Source: JAOUEE01 sp051011595 (GTDB taxonomy: Bacteria > Actinomycetota > Acidimicrobiia > Acidimicrobiales > SHLQ01). From it: DNA of 20,829 nucleotides. The stretch's first letter is position 1. Each line of letters opens with the position of its first letter. Of this stretch, positions 5,614-12,531 are shown one piece after another. The notes under the pieces are model-generated. The model made no database searches and was not told where the DNA came from. It saw nothing but the letters and a program-made list of their open reading frames with translations. The translations under genes and the position numbers were made by a program. Location of the stretch: the NCBI GenBank assembly GCA_051011595.1, contig JBPCTQ010000030.1:1-20829 (forward strand), written 5' to 3'.

Positions 5614-6462
5614 ATGGACACGAACTGGCCCGACCCCGAACAGGCGTCCACCCACCTGGGCACCCTCGAGTACCGCGACATCGGGGACGGCCCGGTCCTC
5701 GTGCTGTTGCACCTGATCCTCGCCGCCGGTGACCACTGGGATCAGGTCGTCGATCGCTTGGCCGACCGGTACCGGTGCATCATGCCCGATCTTCCGATGG
5801 GCGGCCATCGGGTGCCGGCCCGCGCCGGTGCCGACCTGAGCGCACCGGGTATGGCCCGAGCGGTGGCCGAGCTGCTCGACCAGCTCGACGTCGACGATGT
5901 GACCCTGATCGGCAATGACACGGGTGGTGCCATCGCCCAAATCGTCGCCGCCGACCACAACAACCGGGTGGGACGCCTGGTGCTCACCGACTGCGACATG
6001 TACGACCAGTTCCCACCAGGGGTGTTCGCCTACTTCAAACTGATCGGCGCCATACCCGGTGGAGTGTGGCTGCTGGCCCACACCCTGAGGCTGCGGGCCA
6101 TCTGGCGCCTTCCCATCGCATTCGGCTGGCTCACCCACCGGGTCGACGGAGCCAAGGTCGAGCGGTGGAGCAGCGCACTCCGGGCCAATCCCGAGGTGCG
6201 CCGCGACGCTCGCTCCGTGATCAAGGCGATCGACACCCGCCACACCAACGACGCGGCGGCCAAGCTGCGTACCGCGGGGGTTCCACTGTTGTTGGCCTGG
6301 GGGGCCGACGACCGAGCTTTCAGCCGGGCCAACGCCGAACGTATGGCAACCGAGGTCCCCGGGGCCCGCCTCGAGATCATCGAGGGGTCGAAGGCCTTCG
6401 TGTGTTGGGATCAACCCGACCGGTTGGCCGAGCTGATCGACGGCTTCGTGGCCGGCCCGTGA
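5614..6462 (+). CDS. Alpha/beta-fold hydrolase with Asp nucleophile and no apparent catalytic His
   Basis: A 282-aa protein of the alpha/beta-hydrolase superfamily. The nucleophile elbow is GNDTGGA (100-106) with Asp102, as in haloalkane dehalogenases and epoxide hydrolases rather than Ser esterases. DHWDQVVDRLADRYRCIMPDLPMGG (40-64) and WGADDRAF (229-236) are typical core segments. Two features are odd. The oxyanion HG motif is replaced by HLI (33-35), and the usual catalytic His before F-V-x-x-D-Q-P is Ala261 (KAFVCWDQP). It may use another residue, bind ligands without hydrolysis, or belong to a subfamily with a different mechanism. The substrate is unknown. The start is set by the leaderless -10 at 5600-5605; the frame is open further upstream only because it overlaps the GGDEF-EAL gene. 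Confidence 0.85.
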   Translation: MDTNWPDPEQASTHLGTLEYRDIGDGPVLVLLHLILAAGDHWDQVVDRLADRYRCIMPDLPMGGHRVPARAGADLSAPGMARAVAELLDQLDVDDVTLIGNDTGGAIAQIVAADHNNRVGRLVLTDCDMYDQFPPGVFAYFKLIGAIPGGVWLLAHTLRLRAIWRLPIAFGWLTHRVDGAKVERWSSALRANPEVRRDARSVIKAIDTRHTNDAAAKLRTAGVPLLLAWGADDRAFSRANAERMATEVPGARLEIIEGSKAFVCWDQPDRLAELIDGFVAGP

Positions 6463-6502
6463 TCATGTACAGCCACTGACCGCCGCCGTCGATGAAAGGG
6501 CT

Positions 6503-7696
6503 ATGGCCCTACCCGACCTGAACCGATCGGCGCGTCGTCATGCCGTGTACTCGGTCGTGCGCACGGCGGTTGCGTGGTGGCTGTTGCTCGTCCCGTTTCT
6601 GGTGATTCCGCTACTGATCGGAGCGGTCTCTCCGGGCGGAGCGGTCCTCGTGCTGATGGCCATGGTTTTAGCTCCCGTGGTCATCCTGATCGCACCGCTC
6701 GAGTGGTTCGGCGAACGAATTCTGCGCCACGTCGACGGTGAGGGCGCCACCGGTCGTCTGGCCAACGTGGCCCACGAGATCGCCATCGCCACCGGTGAGC
6801 AGATGCACGACGTGGTGATCTTCGAGTCGGCCATGCCCAATGTCGGTGCCCTCCCCACCCGATCAGGGGTTGTGGTGGTGGCCACCACCGGCGCCGTCAA
6901 GTTGCTGCGTCGCGAAGAACTGGAGGCGCTGGTCGGTGCCCAGGTCGCCGGCATGACCGATGGGTGGTGCCGCCTGGCCACCCGGGCCGAGATCGTGTGG
7001 CGGGCCATCAAGATCGTCGCGCTGGTCAGCATTCCGTTTTTCTTGCTGAATCCGTTCCTGCTCGGTCAGGTGGTGCTCCTGGCCTTCATGCACTTCGGCC
7101 CCCGCACCGTCGAGTCCTACCGCGACCTCTGCGCCGACGTCGCAGCCGTGGAAGCCACCCGGCATCCGGAGGCCCTCGGCTCGGCCCTGCGCCACCTGCG
7201 TCCGGCGGCGCTCCTCGCCCACGAGCTCAAGCTGGGCAGCTTCTTTTTGCCCACCAGCCCCTTCTTCGTGATCGGTCGCCGTTCGTTGTTCTCGGTCAGC
7301 CACGGCCGCGCCAAGAAGTTCACCTCAGCCGATGCCATCGCCCTCGACCTGGCTCTGCGGGCTGATCGGGCGGAGGCCCTGGCCGCCGGCCGCCCCGCCC
7401 ACGAGTACACCGGCCGTGAGTACAAACGCCGTTGGGCGACGATGAAACGGACCCAGACGCTCACCGACGAGGAACGCGACGCCGCCCGCACGCTGGCCGA
7501 GCGCCTGGGAGCCAAGACCGCGGACCAGACACTCGAGCAGCCTCCGGGACCCAACACCGCGGCATTGGCCGCCCGAGCCGAAGCGGGCGAAGACCTGGGC
7601 GTCAACCACGTGCTCGGCGCCATCTGGCGCGACGTACAGGCGGCCAAGGCCGAACGGGACAACAGTCCGGTGGGGCGCCATCGCCCTCCCGGCTGA
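6503..7696 (+). CDS. Membrane protein of the M48 (HtpX-like) peptidase fold with a degenerate zinc site
   Basis: A 397-aa protein with two N-terminal transmembrane segments (about 22-42 and 46-66) and a third hydrophobic stretch at 171-195. The soluble part shows M48 landmarks: MPNVGALP (111-118), VVVVATTGAVKLLRREELEALV (123-144) and YRDLCADVAAVEATRHPEAL (206-225). The HExxH helix is replaced by AQVAG (A146, Q147, G150), and the third zinc-ligand Glu position is Cys210. All three metal ligands and the catalytic Glu are therefore absent. I infer a non-catalytic membrane relative, perhaps a chaperone, sensor or regulator of proteolysis. The C-terminal 100 residues are charged and alanine-rich. 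The ATG at 6503 has AAAGGG close upstream. The gene ends 3 bp before the convergent rdgB stop. Confidence 0.75.
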   Translation: MALPDLNRSARRHAVYSVVRTAVAWWLLLVPFLVIPLLIGAVSPGGAVLVLMAMVLAPVVILIAPLEWFGERILRHVDGEGATGRLANVAHEIAIATGEQMHDVVIFESAMPNVGALPTRSGVVVVATTGAVKLLRREELEALVGAQVAGMTDGWCRLATRAEIVWRAIKIVALVSIPFFLLNPFLLGQVVLLAFMHFGPRTVESYRDLCADVAAVEATRHPEALGSALRHLRPAALLAHELKLGSFFLPTSPFFVIGRRSLFSVSHGRAKKFTSADAIALDLALRADRAEALAAGRPAHEYTGREYKRRWATMKRTQTLTDEERDAARTLAERLGAKTADQTLEQPPGPNTAALAARAEAGEDLGVNHVLGAIWRDVQAAKAERDNSPVGRHRPPG

Positions 7697-7699
7697 CCA

Positions 7700-8302
7700 T
7701 CAGTCGTCGAGCATCGCCAAGCTGTCGGCCAGCGCCCGAAAGGCCCTCCCCCTGTGGGAGATGGCGTGTTTGTCGTCACCGAGTTGGGCGAAGGTGTGGC
7801 CCGGGCGCTCGACCGGTTCGAACACGGGGTCGTAGCCGAACCCGCCTTGGCCGGATGGTTCGGTGGTGATGTGGCCCTCACACACCCCTTCGGCCGCGAC
7901 CTCACGGCCATCGGGCCAGCACACCATGGCCACTGTGCGGAAGCGGGCCGTACGCGCGGGCCAGGCAACGTCGCCGAGGGCTCCGAGCAACTTGGCCACG
8001 TTGTCGGCGGACTCGGCTTGTTCCCCGGCGTAGCGGGCGGAGTGCACACCGGGTGCACCGTCGAGATGGTCGACCTCGAGGCCGGTGTCGTCGGCGACGG
8101 CCGGTCGGCCAGTCGCAGCCGACACGGCGCGGGCCTTCAGGCGGGCGTTGGCTTCGAGCGTGGCCCCGTCCTCGACCACCTCGGGAACCTCCGGCGGGCG
8201 CGGGTGAAGCCGGTACCGGCTACCGAACACCTGCTGGATCTCGGCCACCTTGTCGGGGTTGGCGCTGGCCACCACGAACCCGTGACCGGCAGCCGGGGCC
8301 AT
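7700..8302 (-). CDS. rdgB: XTP/dITP diphosphatase (RdgB/HAM1 family)
   Basis: This 200-aa enzyme hydrolyses non-canonical purine triphosphates (dITP, XTP, ITP) to monophosphates and pyrophosphate, keeping them out of DNA and RNA. The signature S-x-N-x-x-K is at 13-18 (SANPDK), the catalytic and metal segment ADDTGLEVDHLDGAPGVHSARYAG spans 70-93, GGFGYDPVF is at 153-161 and SHRGRA at 182-187. Length is typical. It is the last gene of the minus-strand run; its ATG shares one base with the rph stop codon (TGATG), which suggests translational coupling. The rph-rdgB pairing is conserved in Actinobacteria and many other bacteria. Confidence 0.95.
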   Translation of the reverse strand: MAPAAGHGFVVASANPDKVAEIQQVFGSRYRLHPRPPEVPEVVEDGATLEANARLKARAVSAATGRPAVADDTGLEVDHLDGAPGVHSARYAGEQAESADNVAKLLGALGDVAWPARTARFRTVAMVCWPDGREVAAEGVCEGHITTEPSGQGGFGYDPVFEPVERPGHTFAQLGDDKHAISHRGRAFRALADSLAMLDD

Positions 8303-9027
8303 CAGTCGGCCGGGCGAGGCGAGGGCGGGCCGGCCAACACCTGCTGCTGCATCTCGACGATGTCGGCAATACCGGCGGCGGCCAGGTCGAGCATCTCATC
8401 GAGCAGGCCCCGTCCGAACGTGGCTCCTTCGGCGGTGCCCTGCACCTCCACGAACTCACCCGCACCGGTCATGACCACGTTCATGTCGACCTCGGCGTTG
8501 GCGTCTTCGACGTAGGGCAGGTCGAGTCGGGCCTCGCCGTCGATGATGCCCACCGAGATGGCCGCACACGGACTCACCAGCGGATGGGCCCGCAGGCCAC
8601 CCTCCTGCTGGAGACGGGTGAGCGCATCGTGCAACGCCACGTAGCCGCCACAGATCGATGCCGTGCGGGTACCGCCGTCGGCTTGGAGCACGTCGCAGTC
8701 GACGGTGATGGAACGCTCCCCCAGGGCCTCCATGTCGCACACGCTGCGCAACGATCGGCCGATCAACCGCTGGATCTCCTGGCTCCGACCGGACAACCGG
8801 CGCCGAATGCGTTCGGGCGAGCTTCCCGGCAGCATCGAGTACTCGGCCGTCACCCACCCCTGGCCGCTGTCGCGCATCCAACGGGGGACATCTGACTCGA
8901 TCGAAGCGGTACACAGCACCCGGGTGTCGCCGAACGACACGAGCGTGGAGCCATCGGCCATGGTGGTGAAGTCACGTTCGAACGTGATCGGGCGGAGCTC
9001 ATCGGGACGGCGACCGTCGGGTCTCAC
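8302..9027 (-). CDS. rph: Ribonuclease PH
   Basis: A 241-aa phosphate-dependent 3'-5' exoribonuclease and nucleotidyltransferase that trims tRNA 3' ends, forming a hexameric ring. The N-terminus VRPDGRRPDELRPI matches the family start exactly, followed by DTRVLCTAS (34-42) and GWVTAEYSMLPGSS (57-70). CDVLQADGGTRTAS (111-124) and LDLPYVEDANAEVDMNVVMT (about 162-181) carry the phosphate- and metal-binding residues, and VQGTAEGATF is the conserved C-terminal segment. The GTG at 9027 has AGGAG 5 nt upstream. The frame is open upstream, but residues there do not resemble the family and would overlap the MBL gene. It begins 38 bp after the MBL hydrolase stop and overlaps rdgB by one base. Confidence 0.97.
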   Translation of the reverse strand: MRPDGRRPDELRPITFERDFTTMADGSTLVSFGDTRVLCTASIESDVPRWMRDSGQGWVTAEYSMLPGSSPERIRRRLSGRSQEIQRLIGRSLRSVCDMEALGERSITVDCDVLQADGGTRTASICGGYVALHDALTRLQQEGGLRAHPLVSPCAAISVGIIDGEARLDLPYVEDANAEVDMNVVMTGAGEFVEVQGTAEGATFGRGLLDEMLDLAAAGIADIVEMQQQVLAGPPSPRPAD

Positions 9028-9065
9028 GGCATCTCCTGGCGTCGAGGGCAGCCCGTTGTGGGCGA

Positions 9066-9794
9066 TCAGACGTCGAAGACGACCCCGGTTGCGGCCATCT
9101 CGACCGGTGCACCGTATTCCATCTCGGCTTCGGCGCGGTGTTGGTCGGCATCGCACCCGGGCACCACGTGGGTGATGGCCAGCCGTTGAGCCCCGGCGGC
9201 GTGGGCCATTCGGGCAGCCTCTCGACCGCTGACGTGGGGAGCCATACCCTCGAACACCACCGGCAACGACGCCTCACAGATGAAGAAGTCGAGGTCGGGT
9301 CCCAGTTGGGCGGCATCGAACTGGGGCCCGGTGTCGGCTGAGAACGCAAAACTGGAACCACCGACGTCGATGCGCGGCGCCAGCGTCTCGACCGGATGGT
9401 CGGTGAGTGCGAATCGCCAGGACTGATCGCCGAGCACCAGCCGGCTGTCGGGGTCGATGGTGGTCCAGTCGAAGGTGGGGGCGACCTCTTTGTCGAGCAC
9501 CACCATGGCCTTGTCGTACGTCTCGGCCGTGCCGTACGCCGGAATGCCGCCCACGTCGATCACGTACCGCAGCGCGTTGCGCAACACCGGGAAGTCGAGC
9601 CAATGGTCGGGGTGACAATGGGTGAGCACGACGGCGTCGATGGCCTCGAGCGGCAGATGCTCCTGGAGGTTGGCCACCACACCAGGACCACAATCGAGCA
9701 GCACGTTGACGCCGCCCGCCTGCACCAGATACCCCGTGCAGGCCCCGTCGGGACCGGCAAAGGTGCCGGAGCTTCCCAAGACGGTGATCTTCAC
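9066..9794 (-). CDS. MBL-fold metallo-hydrolase, Rv1339-like (probable cyclic-nucleotide phosphodiesterase or nuclease type)
   Basis: A 242-aa metallo-beta-lactamase-fold protein. The metal motif T-H-x-H-x-D-H is at 58-64 (THCHPDH), with further ligands expected at His133 (TDHP), Asp154 (SADTG) and His209 (THVVPG), so a two-metal site looks complete. In M. tuberculosis the gene in this position, between murI and rphA, is Rv1339, reported as an atypical cAMP phosphodiesterase. The fold is also close to RNase Z, and specificity here is inferred from position and fold only. The GTG at 9794 has GGAAGGAC upstream and overlaps the murI stop by 4 bp (GTGA), so the two are probably translated together. 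The enzyme is expected to be cytosolic; no signal peptide is seen. Confidence 0.85.
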   Translation of the reverse strand: MKITVLGSSGTFAGPDGACTGYLVQAGGVNVLLDCGPGVVANLQEHLPLEAIDAVVLTHCHPDHWLDFPVLRNALRYVIDVGGIPAYGTAETYDKAMVVLDKEVAPTFDWTTIDPDSRLVLGDQSWRFALTDHPVETLAPRIDVGGSSFAFSADTGPQFDAAQLGPDLDFFICEASLPVVFEGMAPHVSGREAARMAHAAGAQRLAITHVVPGCDADQHRAEAEMEYGAPVEMAATGVVFDV

Positions 9795-10630
9795 GGCAGT
9801 GTCCTTCCGGTGGCCGGGTCGGTGGGGTCGGGCCCCTTCCATGCTTCGACACGTTGGAGCTCGGGCCCGAGCAAACGCCGACCCAGTTCGACGAACACGT
9901 CGATGTCGCCCGAGCTCAGGAACCGGTGGGTGGCAGGTTCCGCCGATCGTCGGGCACGGTCGGTGCCCCCGAGAATACGCCGCACCGCGAACGCAGTTTC
10001 GTCGGCCGACGACACCAACACCACGTCGCGGCCCATGACCTCACCAATAGTGCGCGACAAGAAGGGGTAATGGGTGCAGCCCAGCAGGAGGCTGTCGACC
10101 TTGGCGTCGATGACCGGGGCCAGGAGGCGCTCGGCCAGCACCCGCACCTGATCGGTGCGGGTTTCGCCCCGCTCGACGAATTCGACGAATCCCGGGCAGG
10201 CGGCGCAGACCAGGTCGACATCGGGCCGCAGATTGGCCACCGACTGTTGGTAGGCGCCACTGCCCACCGTGCCCACCGTGCCGATCACCCCCACTCGGCC
10301 GGTGGTGGTGACATCGAGAAGTGATTGCACTCCCGGTTCGATCACTCCCACCACGGGACGATCGAACCGAGCCTGGAGCCGGTCGAGCGCGGCGGCCGAT
10401 GCGGTGTTGCAGGCCACGATGATGAGCTTCACGTCGTGGCGCTCGACCAGGTCGAAGCTGATCTCGTCGGCGAAGCCACGCACCTCGTCGAGCGGCCGGG
10501 GCCCGTAGGGATACCGACAGGTATCGCATACGTACAACAGGTTTTCCTCGGGCAACAGATCGATGAGGGCTCGGGCGCCGGTGAGCCCCCCAAAACCGGA
10601 ATCGAACATCCCGATGGGGCGTTCGTCCAC
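9791..10630 (-). CDS. murI: Glutamate racemase
   Basis: This 279-aa cytosolic enzyme converts L- to D-glutamate for peptidoglycan synthesis. The N-terminal MFDSGFGG (8-15) carries the Asp10/Ser11 pair. The two catalytic cysteines are Cys74 in ACNTASA and Cys185 in GCTHYPFL, with the conserved His187 after the second. Length is normal. One oddity is CDTCRYPYG (35-43) where GDTARxPYG is usual; together with CAAC (142-145) this gives two CxxC pairs. The GTG at 10630 gives the standard N-terminus and has TAGGCT 6 nt upstream, so the gene probably has its own leaderless promoter inside the 43-bp gap after the lipoprotein gene. Its stop overlaps the MBL hydrolase start. Confidence 0.96.
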   Translation of the reverse strand: MDERPIGMFDSGFGGLTGARALIDLLPEENLLYVCDTCRYPYGPRPLDEVRGFADEISFDLVERHDVKLIIVACNTASAAALDRLQARFDRPVVGVIEPGVQSLLDVTTTGRVGVIGTVGTVGSGAYQQSVANLRPDVDLVCAACPGFVEFVERGETRTDQVRVLAERLLAPVIDAKVDSLLLGCTHYPFLSRTIGEVMGRDVVLVSSADETAFAVRRILGGTDRARRSAEPATHRFLSSGDIDVFVELGRRLLGPELQRVEAWKGPDPTDPATGRTLP

Positions 10631-10636
10631 GCCGAG

Positions 10637-10642
10637 AGCCTA
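10637..10642 (-). promoter_or_regulatory. Probable leaderless -10 element of murI
   Basis: TAGGCT on the minus strand lies 6 nt before the murI GTG, and no Shine-Dalgarno sequence is present. It implies that murI can be transcribed separately from cysM and the lipoprotein gene. Confidence 0.55.
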
Positions 10643-10673
10643 GTGGCGGTGCCGGGCTACGTCGCGAGACCCC

Positions 10674-11435
10674 CTAGCCGGTGATGGTGACCTGCTCGTA
10701 GCGTCGGAAGTCCTCGGTGCCGGGCAGCACCAGGATTCCGATGTAACACGGGCCGGCAATGCAGTCGACACCACCGACGGCGGCCTGGACCACGACGGAC
10801 TGGGTGGTGGTGCCGTCGGCGCCCGTCTGATCGAAGCCGAAGCCCCCGCATTGGGTGAACAACACGATGAGATCGGCCGAGTCCTTGGCCGCTTCGGTGC
10901 ACTGACCCCACGCCATCCATTGGTTGGCGGGCAGGTTGGAGGCTTCGATGGTGACCACGTCGCCCACCGCCAGGTTGTCGATCGGAGCGATGGTGGCCCG
11001 GATGGCGGTGCCGGCGCCCTCCGGCGGGTCGATGGCGGGGAACGCGCCGATGATCTCGCCGATGTCGCCCAACTCGTCGGGATCGATCCCGCTCTCGGGT
11101 GGGATGCTTGCCGCCGGAGGCGGTGATGTCGGCTGCGTCGGGGCCACCGAGGTACTGGTGGCCGCCGGTGCTGCACCCGGTGCCCGGGTGGTGGTGGGAC
11201 CGGCTGCGGAGCCTCGGGGTTCATCCGGGTCGGTGCTGCCCCCCGGAACCTCGACCAACGGCACGGTGGTGGGTGTGGTTTCAACCGATGCGGCGGGGGC
11301 CGACGTGGTCTCCGCCGCCGCGACCGATGTGGCCGGACCGGTGCCGGCCCCCTCGGCGTCGTCGGATCCACAGGCCGCGACGAGGACGGCCACGGTGGCG
11401 AGCACGACGGCGGCTCGGCGTGGTGCGGAGATCAT
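10674..11435 (-). CDS. Lipoprotein with a C-terminal neocarzinostatin-like domain
   Basis: A 253-aa predicted surface lipoprotein. Residues 1-21 form a signal peptide (MISAPRRAAVV...) with lipobox LVAAC, so Cys22 would be lipidated. Residues 23-115 are a low-complexity Ala/Thr/Pro/Ser linker. The C-terminal domain (about 143-253) follows the neocarzinostatin/macromomycin pattern: a GDVVTIEASNLPANQWMAWGQC stretch, Asp/Gly-x-Thr repeats (DQTGADGTTTQSVVV) and a VDCIAGPCYIGI end. Cys179 and Cys196, and Cys225 and Cys230, would form two disulfides; the second pair has the same spacing as in neocarzinostatin. A chromophore-binding role is not implied, since the fold is immunoglobulin-like. It follows cysM directly. 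An alternative ATG at 11453 abuts the cysM stop and would add 6 residues before the signal peptide. Confidence 0.72.
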   Translation of the reverse strand: MISAPRRAAVVLATVAVLVAACGSDDAEGAGTGPATSVAAAETTSAPAASVETTPTTVPLVEVPGGSTDPDEPRGSAAGPTTTRAPGAAPAATSTSVAPTQPTSPPPAASIPPESGIDPDELGDIGEIIGAFPAIDPPEGAGTAIRATIAPIDNLAVGDVVTIEASNLPANQWMAWGQCTEAAKDSADLIVLFTQCGGFGFDQTGADGTTTQSVVVQAAVGGVDCIAGPCYIGILVLPGTEDFRRYEQVTITG

Positions 11436-11453
11436 CGCCCCATTGTGGACCAT

Positions 11454-12404
11454 TCAGAAGTAGATGATCTTCTCGGCCCGAGCCACGACTTCGTCGATGG
11501 GATCGGTCCACGCGCCAGTGGACAGGTACTTCCAGCCGCCATCAGACACGATGAAGACGATGGTGCCCTCGTCGATCCGTTCGGCCACGCGCACCGCACC
11601 GGCGGCGGCCGCCCCCGCCGAGATACCCGAGAAGATGGCGCATTCCTCGGCCAAGCGACGGGTGAACTCGATCGACTCGCGGGGCCGGACGATGCGTTTG
11701 CCGTCGAGCAGATCGGGGCCGCCCCACTTCTCGTACACCGGGGGGATGTAACCCTCGTCGAGGTTGCGCAGGCCCTCCACCTGCTCGCCGATCGGCGGTT
11801 CGACGGCCAGGATCGAGATGTCGGGATTCTGCTCCTTGAGGTACGTGCCCACCCCCATGAGGGTGCCGCTGGTGCCCAACCCGGCCACGAAGTGGGTGAT
11901 CTCGGGCACATCGCGGAAGATCTCCGGTCCCGTGGTGTCGTAGTGGGCCTGCGGATTGGCTTCGTTGGCGTATTGGTAGAGGAACACCCACTCGGGGTGT
12001 TCGTCGGCCAACTGCCGGGCCATGGCGACTGCGCCGTTCGACCCCTCCGAGCCGGGGCTGGGGATGATCTCGGCGCCCCAGATCTCGAGCAGTTGGCGCC
12101 GTTCGATCGACACGTTCTCGGGCAACACGATCTTGATCGGATATCCCTTGAGCCGGGCGATCATGGCCAGGCCGATACCGGTGTTACCCGACGACGGTTC
12201 GATGATGACCTTGCCCGGGCCGAGCCGGCCGTCGGCCTCGGCGTCTTCGATCATGGCCTTGGCGATGCGGTCCTTCACCGAGCCGCCGGGGTTGCGGTCC
12301 TCCATCTTGGCCAGGATGCGGACGTCGGGGTTGGGACTGAGCTGGCTGACGTCGATCATCGGGGTGTTGCCGATGAGCTCGAGCACGTTGGTGTGGATGA
12401 CCAT
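11454..12404 (-). CDS. cysM: O-phosphoserine sulfhydrylase / cysteine synthase (CysM type)
   Basis: This 316-aa PLP enzyme makes cysteine. The PLP lysine is Lys44 in EDRNPGGSVKDR, the substrate loop is SSGNTG (71-76) and the phosphate cup is GLGTSGT (175-181). The segment GLRNLDEG (211-218) contains Arg213 at the position of Arg220 in M. tuberculosis CysM, which binds the phosphate of O-phosphoserine. The C-terminus DGGWKYLSTGAW also matches CysM rather than CysK. I therefore infer O-phosphoserine as substrate, with the sulfur donor normally being a CysO thiocarboxylate. No cysO lies between mec and cysM here. The ATG at 12404 gives the family N-terminus; the upstream -10 is TACAAT. The stop is followed immediately by an ATG that could serve the lipoprotein gene. 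Confidence 0.93.
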   Translation of the reverse strand: MVIHTNVLELIGNTPMIDVSQLSPNPDVRILAKMEDRNPGGSVKDRIAKAMIEDAEADGRLGPGKVIIEPSSGNTGIGLAMIARLKGYPIKIVLPENVSIERRQLLEIWGAEIIPSPGSEGSNGAVAMARQLADEHPEWVFLYQYANEANPQAHYDTTGPEIFRDVPEITHFVAGLGTSGTLMGVGTYLKEQNPDISILAVEPPIGEQVEGLRNLDEGYIPPVYEKWGGPDLLDGKRIVRPRESIEFTRRLAEECAIFSGISAGAAAAGAVRVAERIDEGTIVFIVSDGGWKYLSTGAWTDPIDEVVARAEKIIYF

Positions 12405-12453
12405 GACTGTCCCGGTTCTCGCTGGGCCGCTAATCCCGACCCGACCGGTCAGA

Positions 12454-12459
12454 ATTGTA
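12454..12459 (-). promoter_or_regulatory. -10 element of cysM
   Basis: TACAAT, preceded by GGG on the minus strand, lies 49 nt upstream of the cysM ATG. It is one of the closest matches to TATAAT in the window. The gene should have a leader of roughly 40 nt, unlike its leaderless neighbours. The inverted repeat at 12469-12519 begins 9 bp upstream. Confidence 0.55.
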
Positions 12460-12468
12460 CCCACTAAC

Positions 12469-12519
12469 CGTTCTGGTAGTGCAGCGACCGTCCCTGGCTG
12501 ACGTGGCACTACCAGAACG
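12469..12519. promoter_or_regulatory. Perfect 14-bp inverted repeat upstream of the cysM promoter
   Basis: CGTTCTGGTAGTGC (12469-12482) and its exact complement GCACTACCAGAACG (12506-12519) are separated by 23 bp. The structure lies between the mec stop (12532) and the cysM -10, so the proximal arm covers the -35 region. It could be a pair of operator half-sites for a repressor or activator, or an RNA stem-loop after mec. No T-tract follows it, so a standard intrinsic terminator is less likely. Confidence 0.6.
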
Positions 12520-12531
12520 CAAAGGGAGGGA

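Noticed and set aside
7117..8058. Open frame of 313 codons on the minus strand over rdgB and the M48-like gene
   Set aside because: It is a shifted frame of rdgB joined to antisense of the membrane protein, and no motif was found.
11454..12404. CysK (O-acetylserine sulfhydrylase) for the synthase
   Set aside because: GLRNLDEG with the phosphate-binding Arg, the WKYLSTGAW end and the mec neighbour all fit CysM.
12469..12519. Riboswitch or S-box/T-box leader for cysM
   Set aside because: The inverted repeat lies upstream of the -10, so it would not be in the cysM mRNA. The remaining leader is too short and shows no known conserved core.
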